A DNA stretch of 64,000 nucleotides from Tannerella serpentiformis (GTDB taxonomy: Bacteria > Bacteroidota > Bacteroidia > Bacteroidales > Tannerellaceae), in assembly GCF_003033925.1 (NCBI RefSeq), contig NZ_CP028365.1, positions 2,604,001 to 2,668,000 of the forward strand, read 5' to 3'. Shown here piece by piece: positions 47,096-54,387 of this stretch; the first letter of the stretch is position 1; the number at the start of each line of letters is the position of its first letter. A program made the position numbers and the translations under genes. The notes beneath the pieces were generated by a model. That model was not told the origin of the DNA, did no database searches, and saw only the letters and a list, made by a program, of their open reading frames with translations.

Positions 47096-48136
47096 ATGGC
47101 ATCTAAGAGCAAATCATCCGTCCTGTTGATTTACACCGGGGGCACCATCGGTATGGTGGAAAACCCCGAAACGGGCGCGCTGGAGCCCTTCAATTTCCGG
47201 CATATTCAGGAGCACATCCCCGAGCTGAAGCGGCTGGGGCATAAGACGGCGAGCATCTCCTTCGATCCGCCGATGGATTCGTCCGACATCGGGCCCGACT
47301 CCTGGGCCAAGATCGTTCGTCTCATTGCCGACAACTACGACGCCTACGACGGCTTCGTCGTCCTGCACGGCACGGACACGATGGCCTTCACCGCCTCAGC
47401 CCTCAGCTTCATGCTCGAGAACTTGAATAAGCCGGTCATCCTGACCGGGTCGCAACTGCCGATCAACATGCTGCGGACGGATGGTAAGGAGAACCTGATC
47501 ACCGCTGTCGAGATAGCCGCCGCGAAGGATGGGTCGGGTAAGCCCATTGTGCCTGAAGTCTGCATCTTCTTCGAGAACCAGCTCATGCGCGGTAACCGCA
47601 CCTCGAAGATCAATGCCGACGACTTCAACGCCTTCCACTCCTTCAACTATCCGCCTCTGGCACGCGCTGGCGTCACGATCCGCTACGATGAGAAGCTCAT
47701 CTATCGGCCGCAGCTTGTCCGCCCACTCAAGCCGCACTACGCGTGCGACAAGAACGTGGTTATCCTCAAGCTCTTCCCCGGCATCACCGAGGCCGTCGTC
47801 TCGTCCGTGCTTCACACACCCGGCCTGCGCGGCGTTGTGCTTGAGACCTTCGGTAGTGGCAACGCTCCTACTGACGAGTGGTTCCTCAAGCAGTTTCGCG
47901 AGGCCACGGAGCGCGGCATAGTCGTGGTTAACGTCACGCAGTGCACCGGTGGCTGCGTCGAGATGCACCGCTACGAGGTGGGCCGTAAACTGTTGGAGTG
48001 TGGCGTGCTGAGCGGCTTCGACAGCACCTCGGAGTGTGCCGTGGCCAAGCTCATGTTCCTGCTCGGGCAGGAGCTGACGCCGAAGGAGATTCGGGAGCAT
48101 ATGCAGTGCTCGTTGATTGGTGAGGTGACGCTATGA
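47096..48136 (+). CDS. ansA: Type I L-asparaginase
   Basis: A 346-residue cytoplasmic-type asparaginase that hydrolyses asparagine to aspartate and ammonia. Both catalytic threonines are visible: the first in LLIYTGGTIGM near residue 17 and the second in VLHGTDTMAFTASAL. The lysine partner lies further on in the first domain (LRTDGKENLITAVEI). No signal peptide, so type I instead of the periplasmic type II. Its stop overlaps the transporter gene by 4 bases, hinting at joint use of a carboxylate or amino acid. Confidence 0.95.
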   Translation: MASKSKSSVLLIYTGGTIGMVENPETGALEPFNFRHIQEHIPELKRLGHKTASISFDPPMDSSDIGPDSWAKIVRLIADNYDAYDGFVVLHGTDTMAFTASALSFMLENLNKPVILTGSQLPINMLRTDGKENLITAVEIAAAKDGSGKPIVPEVCIFFENQLMRGNRTSKINADDFNAFHSFNYPPLARAGVTIRYDEKLIYRPQLVRPLKPHYACDKNVVILKLFPGITEAVVSSVLHTPGLRGVVLETFGSGNAPTDEWFLKQFREATERGIVVVNVTQCTGGCVEMHRYEVGRKLLECGVLSGFDSTSECAVAKLMFLLGQELTPKEIREHMQCSLIGEVTL

Positions 48137-48984
48137 ACCCGATCCTGATCGTACTGCCGATACTCACCCTACTGATGTTCGACCTCGGGCTGACGCTCCA
48201 GCCCGCTGACTTTCTGCTCTTCCGCCGGCGGCCGCGCGCAGTGGCCGTCGGATTGGTGGGGCAGATTGTCGTTTTACCGGCTGTGGCTTTCGCGCTGGGC
48301 ATGGCCTTTGCGTTGCCGCCCGTCTTCTTCGTCGGACTGGTGCTTATCGCCTGCTCGCCCGGTGGCAGCTCGTCGAACATCTTTTCCAAGTTAGCCGGTG
48401 GCGACGTAGCGCTGTCCGTCACGCTCACGGCTTTGAGCAGCGTCATCACGCTCCTGACCATTCCGCCCATCATGCAGTTGGCCGTCGGAGTCTCCGGTGC
48501 CGAAGCCTCGGACATCCACCTGCCCGTCGGCCGACTCTTCGTGCAAAACCTGCTGCTGATGCTGCTGCCCATTGCGGTGGGTGTCTTCGTGCGCCTTCGT
48601 TTTGTGCGCGCCGCTGCGGCCATCGACCGTGTCCTATCGCGTGTAGCCTTCCCTGCGCTCATCCTCCTGGCCGTCCTCTTTTTTATTCAACACCGGGCCA
48701 CGATCATGGAGCACTTCACGGGCCTCGGCGCATGCATTACGGCGATGATCCTCACGGCTATCTTGGCCGGTGCCGCCCTCTCGCGGCTGATGCACCTTGA
48801 GCGTCGCGAGACGCGCACGATCGTCATCGAGGTCGGCATGCAGAACGCTGCGCAAGCCATCGCCGTCGCCTCCAGCCCTCTCATCTTCCATAACGACATC
48901 ATGGCCATCCCCGCCATCCTCTACGCCCTGCTGATGAACGTCATCCTGCTCATCTATGTCGCGGCGGTGAAGCGGAGGGGGTAA
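48133..48984 (+). CDS. Bile acid:sodium symporter (BASS) family transporter
   Basis: A 283-residue inner-membrane protein with about nine or ten helices. The BASS signature regions are present: FVGLVLIACSPGGSSSNIFSK with the crossover-helix residues, and a second EVGMQNAAQAIAVASS. Bacterial members carry bile acids, pantothenate or other organic anions with sodium. The substrate is not predictable, but overlap with ansA suggests a product or substrate of amino-acid metabolism. It is slightly short for the family. Confidence 0.9.
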   Translation: MNPILIVLPILTLLMFDLGLTLQPADFLLFRRRPRAVAVGLVGQIVVLPAVAFALGMAFALPPVFFVGLVLIACSPGGSSSNIFSKLAGGDVALSVTLTALSSVITLLTIPPIMQLAVGVSGAEASDIHLPVGRLFVQNLLLMLLPIAVGVFVRLRFVRAAAAIDRVLSRVAFPALILLAVLFFIQHRATIMEHFTGLGACITAMILTAILAGAALSRLMHLERRETRTIVIEVGMQNAAQAIAVASSPLIFHNDIMAIPAILYALLMNVILLIYVAAVKRRG

Positions 48985-49072
48985 TTATCGAAACAGGTGT
49001 TGCCCGGGGTGATGTAACTGCTAAAAGGGTAGAAAACAGGGCTCGTTTCGGCCTCCTACCGCAGTTGCGGTA

Positions 49073-49102
49073 TTTGGGGGTATGGGCGAAGGGATACTTT
49101 TG
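49073..49102 (+). promoter_or_regulatory. Promoter of the DUF417 gene
   Basis: TTTG at 49073-49076, 18 bases, then TACTTTTG at 49095-49102; one of the best -33/-7 pairs in the window. Confidence 0.7.
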
Positions 49103-49147
49103 CGCCCGCTAAAAATGATTCGAGTATAAATTCACTCCATTAGAACA

Positions 49148-49738
49148 ATGAAAGAGAACAAGCCAAACTTGCTCACAGCGGCCCTTGAAGCGGCCGCATC
49201 GGCCCAGAAGCTGGGCATCAATCTGATTCGCGTCGCGATCCTCATCATCTTCGTTTGGATCGGCGGACTGAAATTTTGGAACTATGAGGCTGAGGGCATC
49301 GTGCCTTTCGTGGCCAACAGTCCCTTCATGAGTTTCTTCTACACCAAAAGTGCACCTGAATACAAGCAGTACAAGCTCAAGGAGGGCGAACTGGACGAGG
49401 CCAAGCACCAGTGGCACGTGGAGAACAATACGTACGGCTTCTCGCACGGGCTGGGCATCCTGATCATGTCGATCGGCATCCTGACTTTCCTCGGCATCTT
49501 CTGTCCGAAGATCGGTGCGGTCGGCGCTACGCTGGCCATCATTATGACGATCGGCACCCTGTCGTTCCTCGTCACTACGCCTGAGGTATGGGTGCCGGAT
49601 TTGGGCAGTGGCGAACACGGCTTTCCGTTGCTGACGGGCGCGGGCCGACTCGTGATCAAGGACACGGCCATCCTGGCCGGTGCCATCGTGGTGCTCTCCG
49701 ACTGCGCACGACGGATCCTGAGAAAACGTGAGGAGTAA
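49148..49738 (+). CDS. DUF417 (YkgB/RclC-like) membrane protein
   Basis: A 196-residue inner-membrane protein with four predicted helices. It has NLIRVAILIIFVWIGGLKFW and EAEGIVPFVANSPFMSF near the N-terminus and GHGLGI-type segments later (SHGLGILIMSIGILTFLGIF). These match DUF417, which includes E. coli RclC of the reactive-chlorine response. The segment VTTPEVWVPD is also typical. A role in oxidant resistance is possible but unproven. The lipocalin-like gene follows 15 bases after its stop. Confidence 0.88.
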   Translation: MKENKPNLLTAALEAAASAQKLGINLIRVAILIIFVWIGGLKFWNYEAEGIVPFVANSPFMSFFYTKSAPEYKQYKLKEGELDEAKHQWHVENNTYGFSHGLGILIMSIGILTFLGIFCPKIGAVGATLAIIMTIGTLSFLVTTPEVWVPDLGSGEHGFPLLTGAGRLVIKDTAILAGAIVVLSDCARRILRKREE

Positions 49739-49753
49739 GAAGTCGCATGGGTG

Positions 49754-50170
49754 ATGAAGCGAAGTCTGCGTTACCTCGTCCTCGCCGCCGCGTGCCTCTG
49801 GGGGTGCGCGGCGTGCAGCGATGACGTGGCCGACCGTCTGAAGGGCAAGTGGCAACTGCAGACGGTGGAGGCCGACGGTGCGACGCAGCGTGTGGACACG
49901 GTGTGGTACAACTTCCAGTCCGAGTCGCTCTTCATGTACCAGATTTACCAGCCTGCCACGGGGCGCTACGTCTATACGTATGGCTACAAGACACAGCCCG
50001 ACGACCGTACGCTCCGCTTGCAGTTGGCCAACTATACGCTCCGGGTGGAGCAGTTTCTGCCCTTCACCGATTGGTCGTCGGGGGTGCGCACCTTCCGCGT
50101 CGTGCACGTAGACAGTCGCCGTTTGCAGCTCGAAAGCGACGGCCGACGGTATAGCTTCCTGAAGTTTTAG
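49754..50170 (+). CDS. Lipocalin-like lipoprotein
   Basis: A 138-residue lipoprotein with a lipobox ending in CAAC and then SDDVAD, an acidic tail that may direct it to the surface. The mature part starts RLKGKWQLQTVEADG, the lipocalin-like G-x-W motif, followed by alternating strands. Bacteroidetes have many such small beta-barrel lipoproteins with unknown ligands. The ATG at 49754 is preferred to the GTG one codon earlier. It converges on dnaX, with a heptamer repeat tract between. Confidence 0.8.
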   Translation: MKRSLRYLVLAAACLWGCAACSDDVADRLKGKWQLQTVEADGATQRVDTVWYNFQSESLFMYQIYQPATGRYVYTYGYKTQPDDRTLRLQLANYTLRVEQFLPFTDWSSGVRTFRVVHVDSRRLQLESDGRRYSFLKF

Positions 50171-50516
50171 AGGTTTTAGAGGGTAGAGTTTTTAGAGGGT
50201 AGAGGGTAGAGGGTAGTGCCTGGTACTTTTAGAGTTTAGAGGGTAGAGATTAGATACTGCATGTACCAGGAACTACCCTCTACCCTCTACCCTCTAATCT
50301 CTATCCTCTACCCTCTACCCTCTACTCTCTAATCTCTACCCTCTATCCTCTACTCTCTAATCTCTACCCTCTACTCTCTAATCTCTACCCTCTATCCTCT
50401 ACCCTCTATCCTCTACCCTCTACCCTCTACCCTCTACCCTCTACCCTCTACCCTCTACCCTCTACCCTCTACCCTCTACCCTCTACCCTCTACCCTCTAC
50501 CCTCTACCCTCTAAAA
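50171..50516. repeat. Heptanucleotide tract (CTCTACC)n with inverted head
   Basis: From about 50273 to 50512 the sequence is almost pure TACCCTC/CTCTACC heptamers (over 30 copies, a few with AAT or ATC changes). The first part (50171-50260) carries the complement GAGGGTAGAG several times, and CTGGTAC/GTACCAG face each other near 50220-50267. The tract can therefore fold into a long hairpin between the converging lipocalin and dnaX genes. Six heptamers equal 42 bp. Confidence 0.9.
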
Positions 50517-50518
50517 CT

Positions 50519-51115
50519 CTAATCAAACGTCAGATTGAACTCCTCTTTGAGGCGGGCTAGCGCCGGGTTGACTTCGAGGAGGAGGTCGTACTTTTCCTTT
50601 GAGGTATAGGCCAGACGCTTCTCGTTCGTCTCGTCGATGCGGACGGTGAAGCGTACGCGGCCGTTCTTCAGTTGCCCACGCAGGGACTGGAGGATGGCCG
50701 CGTTGTTTTGTAGCAAGACCTCCCGCTGGCCGGGGTTGTGGACGACGATCTCGAACGTGTCGTCGCCTTTCAGCACGGGCCGACAGTTGATCATCGTGTG
50801 CTTCAGGTTTACGCGGCCGCCCACGGTCTCGATGTAGGCGTCCCAGGCGCGGGTGAGATCGTCGGCGGTGAAGGGCTGATTCTCCTGCGGCACCTTCTCG
50901 GCGTTGGCGGAAGCGTCCGTTTTCGCCTGATGGCGTTGGTGCAAGAGTCCGGTCAGCGACGTATTGGCCGGGCCGCGGGGGATGGTGCGTGTGGGGGTAG
51001 GAGCGGGGGGCGTGGCCGTCGGGGCGGCTACGGAGGGCGTCGGCTGAGGGGCGGCCGTGGCGACGGGATAGTCCTCAATGAGCCGCAGCAGACGGAACCT
51101 CAGTCGCTTTTTTTT
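50519..51115 (-). CDS. dnaX: DnaX tau-specific C-terminal part (-1 frame)
   Basis: This frame is open from the A10 run at 51117-51108 to a stop at 50519 and continues the DnaX protein if the ribosome moves back by one base. After KRLRFRLLRLIEDYP comes a proline/alanine/threonine linker and a C-terminal domain (FTADDLTRAWDAYIETVGG, then EVNPALARLKEEFNLTFD) of the kind found in tau, which binds the polymerase core and helicase. It has no good start of its own, only TTG at 50944 inside the linker region. The full tau form would be about 575 residues. Confidence 0.8.
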   Translation of the reverse strand, partial: KKKRLRFRLLRLIEDYPVATAAPQPTPSVAAPTATPPAPTPTRTIPRGPANTSLTGLLHQRHQAKTDASANAEKVPQENQPFTADDLTRAWDAYIETVGGRVNLKHTMINCRPVLKGDDTFEIVVHNPGQREVLLQNNAAILQSLRGQLKNGRVRFTVRIDETNEKRLAYTSKEKYDLLLEVNPALARLKEEFNLTFD

Positions 51116-52245
51116 TTAGCCTCCGCGATCGTCGTTTCGGGTGCGTCGCGGAGTTGGCAGAGCTGGATGAGCGTCAGCTCGAGCAGGAGTCGTTTGTTGC
51201 GACTTTCGCGGTAATGCAGGTCGCATTCGTTGGCCAGGTCGATGGCCTGATAGAGCCACGCGTCGGAGCATCGGGCGGCCATCGTGCGGTATTGTTCGCG
51301 GATGCTGGCGCCGATCTCGAGGAGCACCAGGGTGCGCTCGTCGCGGCAGACGAGCAGGTCGCGGAAGTGGGAGGCCAGGCCAGTGACGATGTGTTGGCCG
51401 TCGAAGCCTTTCTCCAGAATCTCGTTGAGGATGAGCAGCGCGGTGCGGATGTCGCCCGTGAGCATGGCGTCGGTGAGGCGGAAATAGTAGTCGTAATCGA
51501 GCACGTTGAGGTTCTCGATCACGGCCTTGTAGGTCACGTTGCCCCCGGTGTAGCTGACGGCTTGGTCGAAGATGGAGAGGGCGTCGCGCATGCCGCCGTC
51601 GGCTTTCTGGGCGATGACGTTGAGGGCCTCGGCTTCGGCCTGGACGCCCTCTTTCTGGGCCACGTATTGCAGGTGGCGGACGGCGTCGGCGACGGAGATG
51701 CGGGCGAAGTCGTAGACCTGACAGCGGGAGAGGATCGTGGGGAGGATCTTGTGCTTCTCCGTGGTGGCGAGGATGAAGATGGCGTAGTGTGGCGGCTCCT
51801 CGAGGGTCTTGAGGAAGGCGTTGAAGGCGGCTTGGCTGAGCATGTGCACCTCGTCGATGATATAGACCTTGTATCGCCCCACTTGCGGCGGGATGCGCAC
51901 CTGCTCGATGAGGGAGCGGATGTCGTCGACGGAGTTGTTCGAGGCCGCGTCGAGCTCGTGGATGTTGAGCGAGCGCTGCTCGTTGAAGGAGCGACACGAT
52001 TCGCACGTGTTGCAGGCCTCGCCCTCGGGGGTGAGGTTCATGCAATTGATGGTCTTGGCGAAGATGCGTGCGCAGGACGTCTTGCCGACGCCGCGCGGGC
52101 CGCAGAAGAGGTAGGCGTGAGCCAGTTTATTGTTCTTGATCGCGTTCTTGAGCGTTGTGGTCAGTGCGGCCTGCCCCACGACGCTGTCGAATGTAGCGGG
52201 GCGATACTTGCGCGCCGATACGATGTATTCATCCGTCTTTTCCAT
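51100..52245 (-). CDS. dnaX: DNA polymerase III subunit gamma (DnaX, 0-frame form)
   Basis: A 381-residue AAA+ clamp-loader subunit. It has the N-terminal KYRPATFDSVVGQ, Walker A GPRGVGKTS, a four-cysteine zinc module (CMNLTPEGEACNTCESC), Walker B YIIDEVHMLS and sensor LSRCQVYDF. The C-terminal collar ends with LLLELTLIQLCQL. The frame stops at TGA 51102-51100, only two codons after a run of ten A, giving a short gamma-like product. Reading on in the -1 frame gives the tau domain (50519-51115). Start at 52245, 8 bases downstream of a promoter box. Confidence 0.95.
   Translation of the reverse strand: MEKTDEYIVSARKYRPATFDSVVGQAALTTTLKNAIKNNKLAHAYLFCGPRGVGKTSCARIFAKTINCMNLTPEGEACNTCESCRSFNEQRSLNIHELDAASNNSVDDIRSLIEQVRIPPQVGRYKVYIIDEVHMLSQAAFNAFLKTLEEPPHYAIFILATTEKHKILPTILSRCQVYDFARISVADAVRHLQYVAQKEGVQAEAEALNVIAQKADGGMRDALSIFDQAVSYTGGNVTYKAVIENLNVLDYDYYFRLTDAMLTGDIRTALLILNEILEKGFDGQHIVTGLASHFRDLLVCRDERTLVLLEIGASIREQYRTMAARCSDAWLYQAIDLANECDLHYRESRNKRLLLELTLIQLCQLRDAPETTIAEAKKKSD
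51101..51123 (-). promoter_or_regulatory. Probable programmed frameshift site in dnaX
   Basis: On the minus strand GGAGG (Shine-Dalgarno-like) is followed by CT and ten A, then GCGACTGA. The zero frame stops at that TGA; the -1 frame stays open to the end of the tau domain. An SD-like sequence before an A-run is also how E. coli dnaX frameshifting is arranged. Transcriptional slippage adding one A would have the same effect. Confidence 0.75.
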
Positions 52246-52252
52246 TGCGGGG

Positions 52253-52260
52253 CAAAAGTA
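52253..52260 (-). promoter_or_regulatory. -7 box TACTTTTG of dnaX
   Basis: TAnnTTTG on the minus strand only 8 bases before the ATG, so the mRNA would be nearly leaderless if this box is used. Confidence 0.5.
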
Positions 52261-52287
52261 GGCGAGTGGGCCGGATTACCGGATTGG

Positions 52288-52434
52288 GGTGCGTTTCCTC
52301 GGTGGAAATGGGCCGGAATTTGGGATTGGGGCGTGTTTCTCGGAAGAAACTTGGGCGTTTTTCAGGATTTAGGCGCGTTGCTTGGAAGAAACAGGCCGGA
52401 ATTCCCGATTTGGGCGTGTTTCTCGGAAGAAACA
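52288..52434. repeat. Outer array, left part, 41-42 bp units
   Basis: GTTTCTCGGAAGAAAC-type palindromes (arms GTTTCT/AGAAAC) with GGAAGAAAC or equivalent at about 52300, 52342, 52384 and 52425. Between them are CAGGCCGGAATTCCCGATTT-like segments. The array is interrupted at 52435 and resumes at 52829. Confidence 0.8.
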
Positions 52435-52828
52435 CAGGGCAACCGCATCAAATCAAAACCACGCGTCTGAGAGATCTCTGTACCCCTACGGAGATCTCTC
52501 GGACAAGTGTTTTTGATCTCCGTACCCCTACGGAGATCTCTCGGACAAGTGTTTTTGATCTCCGTACCCCTACGGAGATCTCCCGGACTGGTGGTTTTGA
52601 TCACCGTACCCCTACGGAGATCTCTCGGACTGGTGTTTTTGATCTCCGTACCCCTACGGAGATCTCTCGGACAAGTGTTTTTGATCTCCGTACCCCTACG
52701 GAGATCTCTCGGACTGGTGTTTTTGATCTCCGTACTCCTACGGAGATCTCTCGGACAAGTGTTTTTGATCTCCGTACCCCTACGGAGATCTATCGGACTG
52801 GTGGTTTTGATTTGATGCGGTTGCCCTG
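52435..52828. repeat. Inserted element with 28-bp terminal inverted repeats and eight 42-bp units
   Basis: Positions 52435-52462 and 52801-52828 are perfect reverse complements of each other (28 bp, starting CAGGGCAACCGCATC). Inside, CTACGGAGATC occurs at 52486, 52528, 52570, 52612, 52654, 52696, 52738 and 52780, exactly 42 bp apart. The unit palindrome is GATCTCCGTA/TACGGAGATC with CCCC between. The 10-bp sequence GGAAGAAACA stands on both outer sides, which could be a target-site duplication or just the outer array motif. No transposase gene is present. Confidence 0.88.
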
Positions 52829-53005
52829 GGAAGAAACAGGCTGTAATTCTCGATTTGGGCGTGTTGCTTGGAAGAAACAGGCCAGAATTCTCGATTTGGG
52901 CGTGTTTCTCGGAAGAAACAGGCCGGATTTCCGGATTACGGCAGATTTTCCCAGAAGAAACGGGGCCGCATACAGGTACGGCGCGTTCCCCCAGAAGAAA
53001 CGGGG
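52829..53005. repeat. Outer array, right part, 40-42 bp units
   Basis: GGAAGAAAC or AGAAGAAAC at 52829, 52870, 52911, 52953 and 52993; the same family as 52288-52434. It ends about 55 bases before the ftsB-like promoter. Confidence 0.8.
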
Positions 53006-53060
53006 CAGAATCCGAACGGACGGGAGGGTTTCGCCCCGTGGATTCTGAGCTCCCCCGGGC

Positions 53061-53090
53061 TTGGGGTTCCTTGCGATCCCCATACTTTTG
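53061..53090 (+). promoter_or_regulatory. Promoter of the ftsB-like gene
   Basis: TTG at 53061-53063, 19 bases, then TACTTTTG at 53083-53090; the start codon is 28 bases further. Confidence 0.7.
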
Positions 53091-53118
53091 CGCCCACTCT
53101 CTGAATCCACACTTATTT

Positions 53119-53421
53119 ATGTCAGACAGAACATCACAGATCATCCGCAAACTCTCCCGCGTCAATACTTACGTGGTGGTCGTTGTCTTTTTCCTCTTCA
53201 TCACCTTCGTGGTGGGCGACAGCAACCTCTACAAGCGATATACGTACGACGAAAAGATCCGCCGCTTGGAGCGTGAGATCCGCCATTACAAGAAGGAGAT
53301 CGAAACCGACCGCAAGAAGCTGGACGACATCCGTACCAATCGCGAGGGGCTGGAGCGCTACGCCCGCGAGGAGTTTTACATGAAGCGCGCAAACGAGGAC
53401 GTATTTATTATCGAAGACTGA
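53119..53421 (+). CDS. FtsB/DivIC-family septum formation initiator
   Basis: A 100-residue single-pass membrane protein. A short cytoplasmic N-terminus is followed by one helix (YVVVVVFFLFITFVVG) and a coiled coil rich in K, E and R (EKIRRLEREIRHYKKEIETD), ending LERYAREEFYMKRANEDVFI. That is the layout of FtsB/DivIC, which links FtsL and FtsQ in the divisome. The start at 53119 is chosen from the promoter position; the longer frame runs through the repeat array. It overlaps nothing and is followed 2 bases later by a small membrane protein gene. Confidence 0.9.
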   Translation: MSDRTSQIIRKLSRVNTYVVVVVFFLFITFVVGDSNLYKRYTYDEKIRRLEREIRHYKKEIETDRKKLDDIRTNREGLERYAREEFYMKRANEDVFIIED

Positions 53422-53423
53422 AA

Positions 53424-53756
53424 ATGGACCGAACACGCACTTTCATCTTTATGCTCTCCGGCCTGCTGGTTGTCGCCGGGTCAGCGCTTTATATCACCCA
53501 TTGGATTTACGCCCCGTGGCTCTTCGCCGTCGGTGCGGCAGGCGTGACGGTGGGCTATATGACGGACACACGCCGCGGCGATCTCGACTTTCGCCGCCGT
53601 CGGCTCACCCGCTGGAACGTCTTCGCGGGGCTGGCCATGGTCGTGGCCTCCGTCTTCATGTTTCGCGGGCGGATGGAGTGGGTGGCCTTCCTGCTTATCG
53701 CTGCCCTGATCCAGCTCTACACCTCGTTCGTGCCCACGGATAAGGGGAAGAAATAA
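53424..53756 (+). CDS. Small four-helix membrane protein
   Basis: A 110-residue hydrophobic protein with four predicted membrane helices and a basic loop (DTRRGDLDFRRRRLTRW). I do not recognise a named family. It begins 2 bases after the ftsB-like stop and is surely co-transcribed with it, so a link to cell division or envelope is possible. It ends about 35 bases before the RNase P RNA promoter box. Confidence 0.75.
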   Translation: MDRTRTFIFMLSGLLVVAGSALYITHWIYAPWLFAVGAAGVTVGYMTDTRRGDLDFRRRRLTRWNVFAGLAMVVASVFMFRGRMEWVAFLLIAALIQLYTSFVPTDKGKK

Positions 53757-53789
53757 CCACACATACGGCGCAGAGGTGGGCCCCTCGCT

Positions 53790-53797
53790 TACCTTTG
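53790..53797 (+). promoter_or_regulatory. -7 box TACCTTTG of rnpB
   Basis: TAnnTTTG match; the predicted 5' end of the RNA (GGGACAG at 53803) lies 6 bases further. Confidence 0.7.
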
Positions 53798-53802
53798 CGC
53801 CC

Positions 53803-54321
53803 GGGACAGTCGGCCGGTCTGTCGCTCGTGGAGCCGTGTTGAAATACCGGCTACGGGATGCGCTCAGAAATGGATGAAGTGCAAGGCGTCCGAGACCGAA
53901 GGCTGGGGGAGTGTGCTAAGGCACATGACCGCAGCCTGAGAGTCGAAGGCAACGCAGCAATTCGCCATTTATGACGCATCCCCCGAGAGGAAAGTCCGGG
54001 CAACACAGGGCACCATCCTTCCTAACGGGAAGCTGTCGGCGACGGCAGAGTAAGCGTAACAGAAAAGAACCGCCGGGCGCGCTGCGCTCGGTAAGGGTGA
54101 AAAGGCGAGGTAAGAGCTCACCGCCCCCGTCGGAATACGGGGGGACAGTACGCCTGATGGGTTGTAAGGTCATGTATACCGGCGCATCAAGGGCTGCCCG
54201 CCCAATGCCGGGGGGTAGACTGCACAGAGCCTGTCGGCAACGGCAAGGCCAAGATAAATGACAGACGCACCGCCGCTCCCCGCGGTGGCGTACAGAACCC
54301 GGCTTATAGGCCGGCTGTCCC
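53803..54321 (+). ncRNA. rnpB: RNase P RNA, bacterial type A
   Basis: The catalytic RNA that trims tRNA 5' ends. GGGACAG at the 5' end pairs with CTGTCCC at the 3' end (P1). The universally conserved GAGAGGAAAGTCCGGGC is at 53985-54001, ACAGAAAAGAACCGCC is in the middle and CAGAACCCGGCTTATAGGCC closes the 3' end. A T-run follows the last stem. At about 519 nt it is clearly longer than the usual 350-400. The excess sits between P1 and the first conserved block, in a P3-like arm bounded by GGGATGCG and CGCATCCC. Confidence 0.95.
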
Positions 54322-54387
54322 TTTTTTATTTCCCCCGAATCAATTCGCACGCACCGCGGTTCCATAACCCTCCCCCTCATCCCACCT

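Noticed and set aside
50171-50516. Coding or telomere-like function for the heptamer tract
   Set aside because: No frame signal and the tract is internal between two converging genes; best described as a simple repeat.
50519-52245. dnaX as a decayed pseudogene
   Set aside because: The gene is essential, both parts are intact, and the break sits exactly at an A10 run with an upstream SD-like sequence; an error in the run is still possible.
52435-52828. Insertion sequence
   Set aside because: Good inverted ends but only repeat units inside and no transposase.
52245-53048. 267-residue frames on both strands across the dnaX-ftsB gap
   Set aside because: They coincide with the 42-bp arrays and run against each other; the ftsB promoter lies in this DNA.
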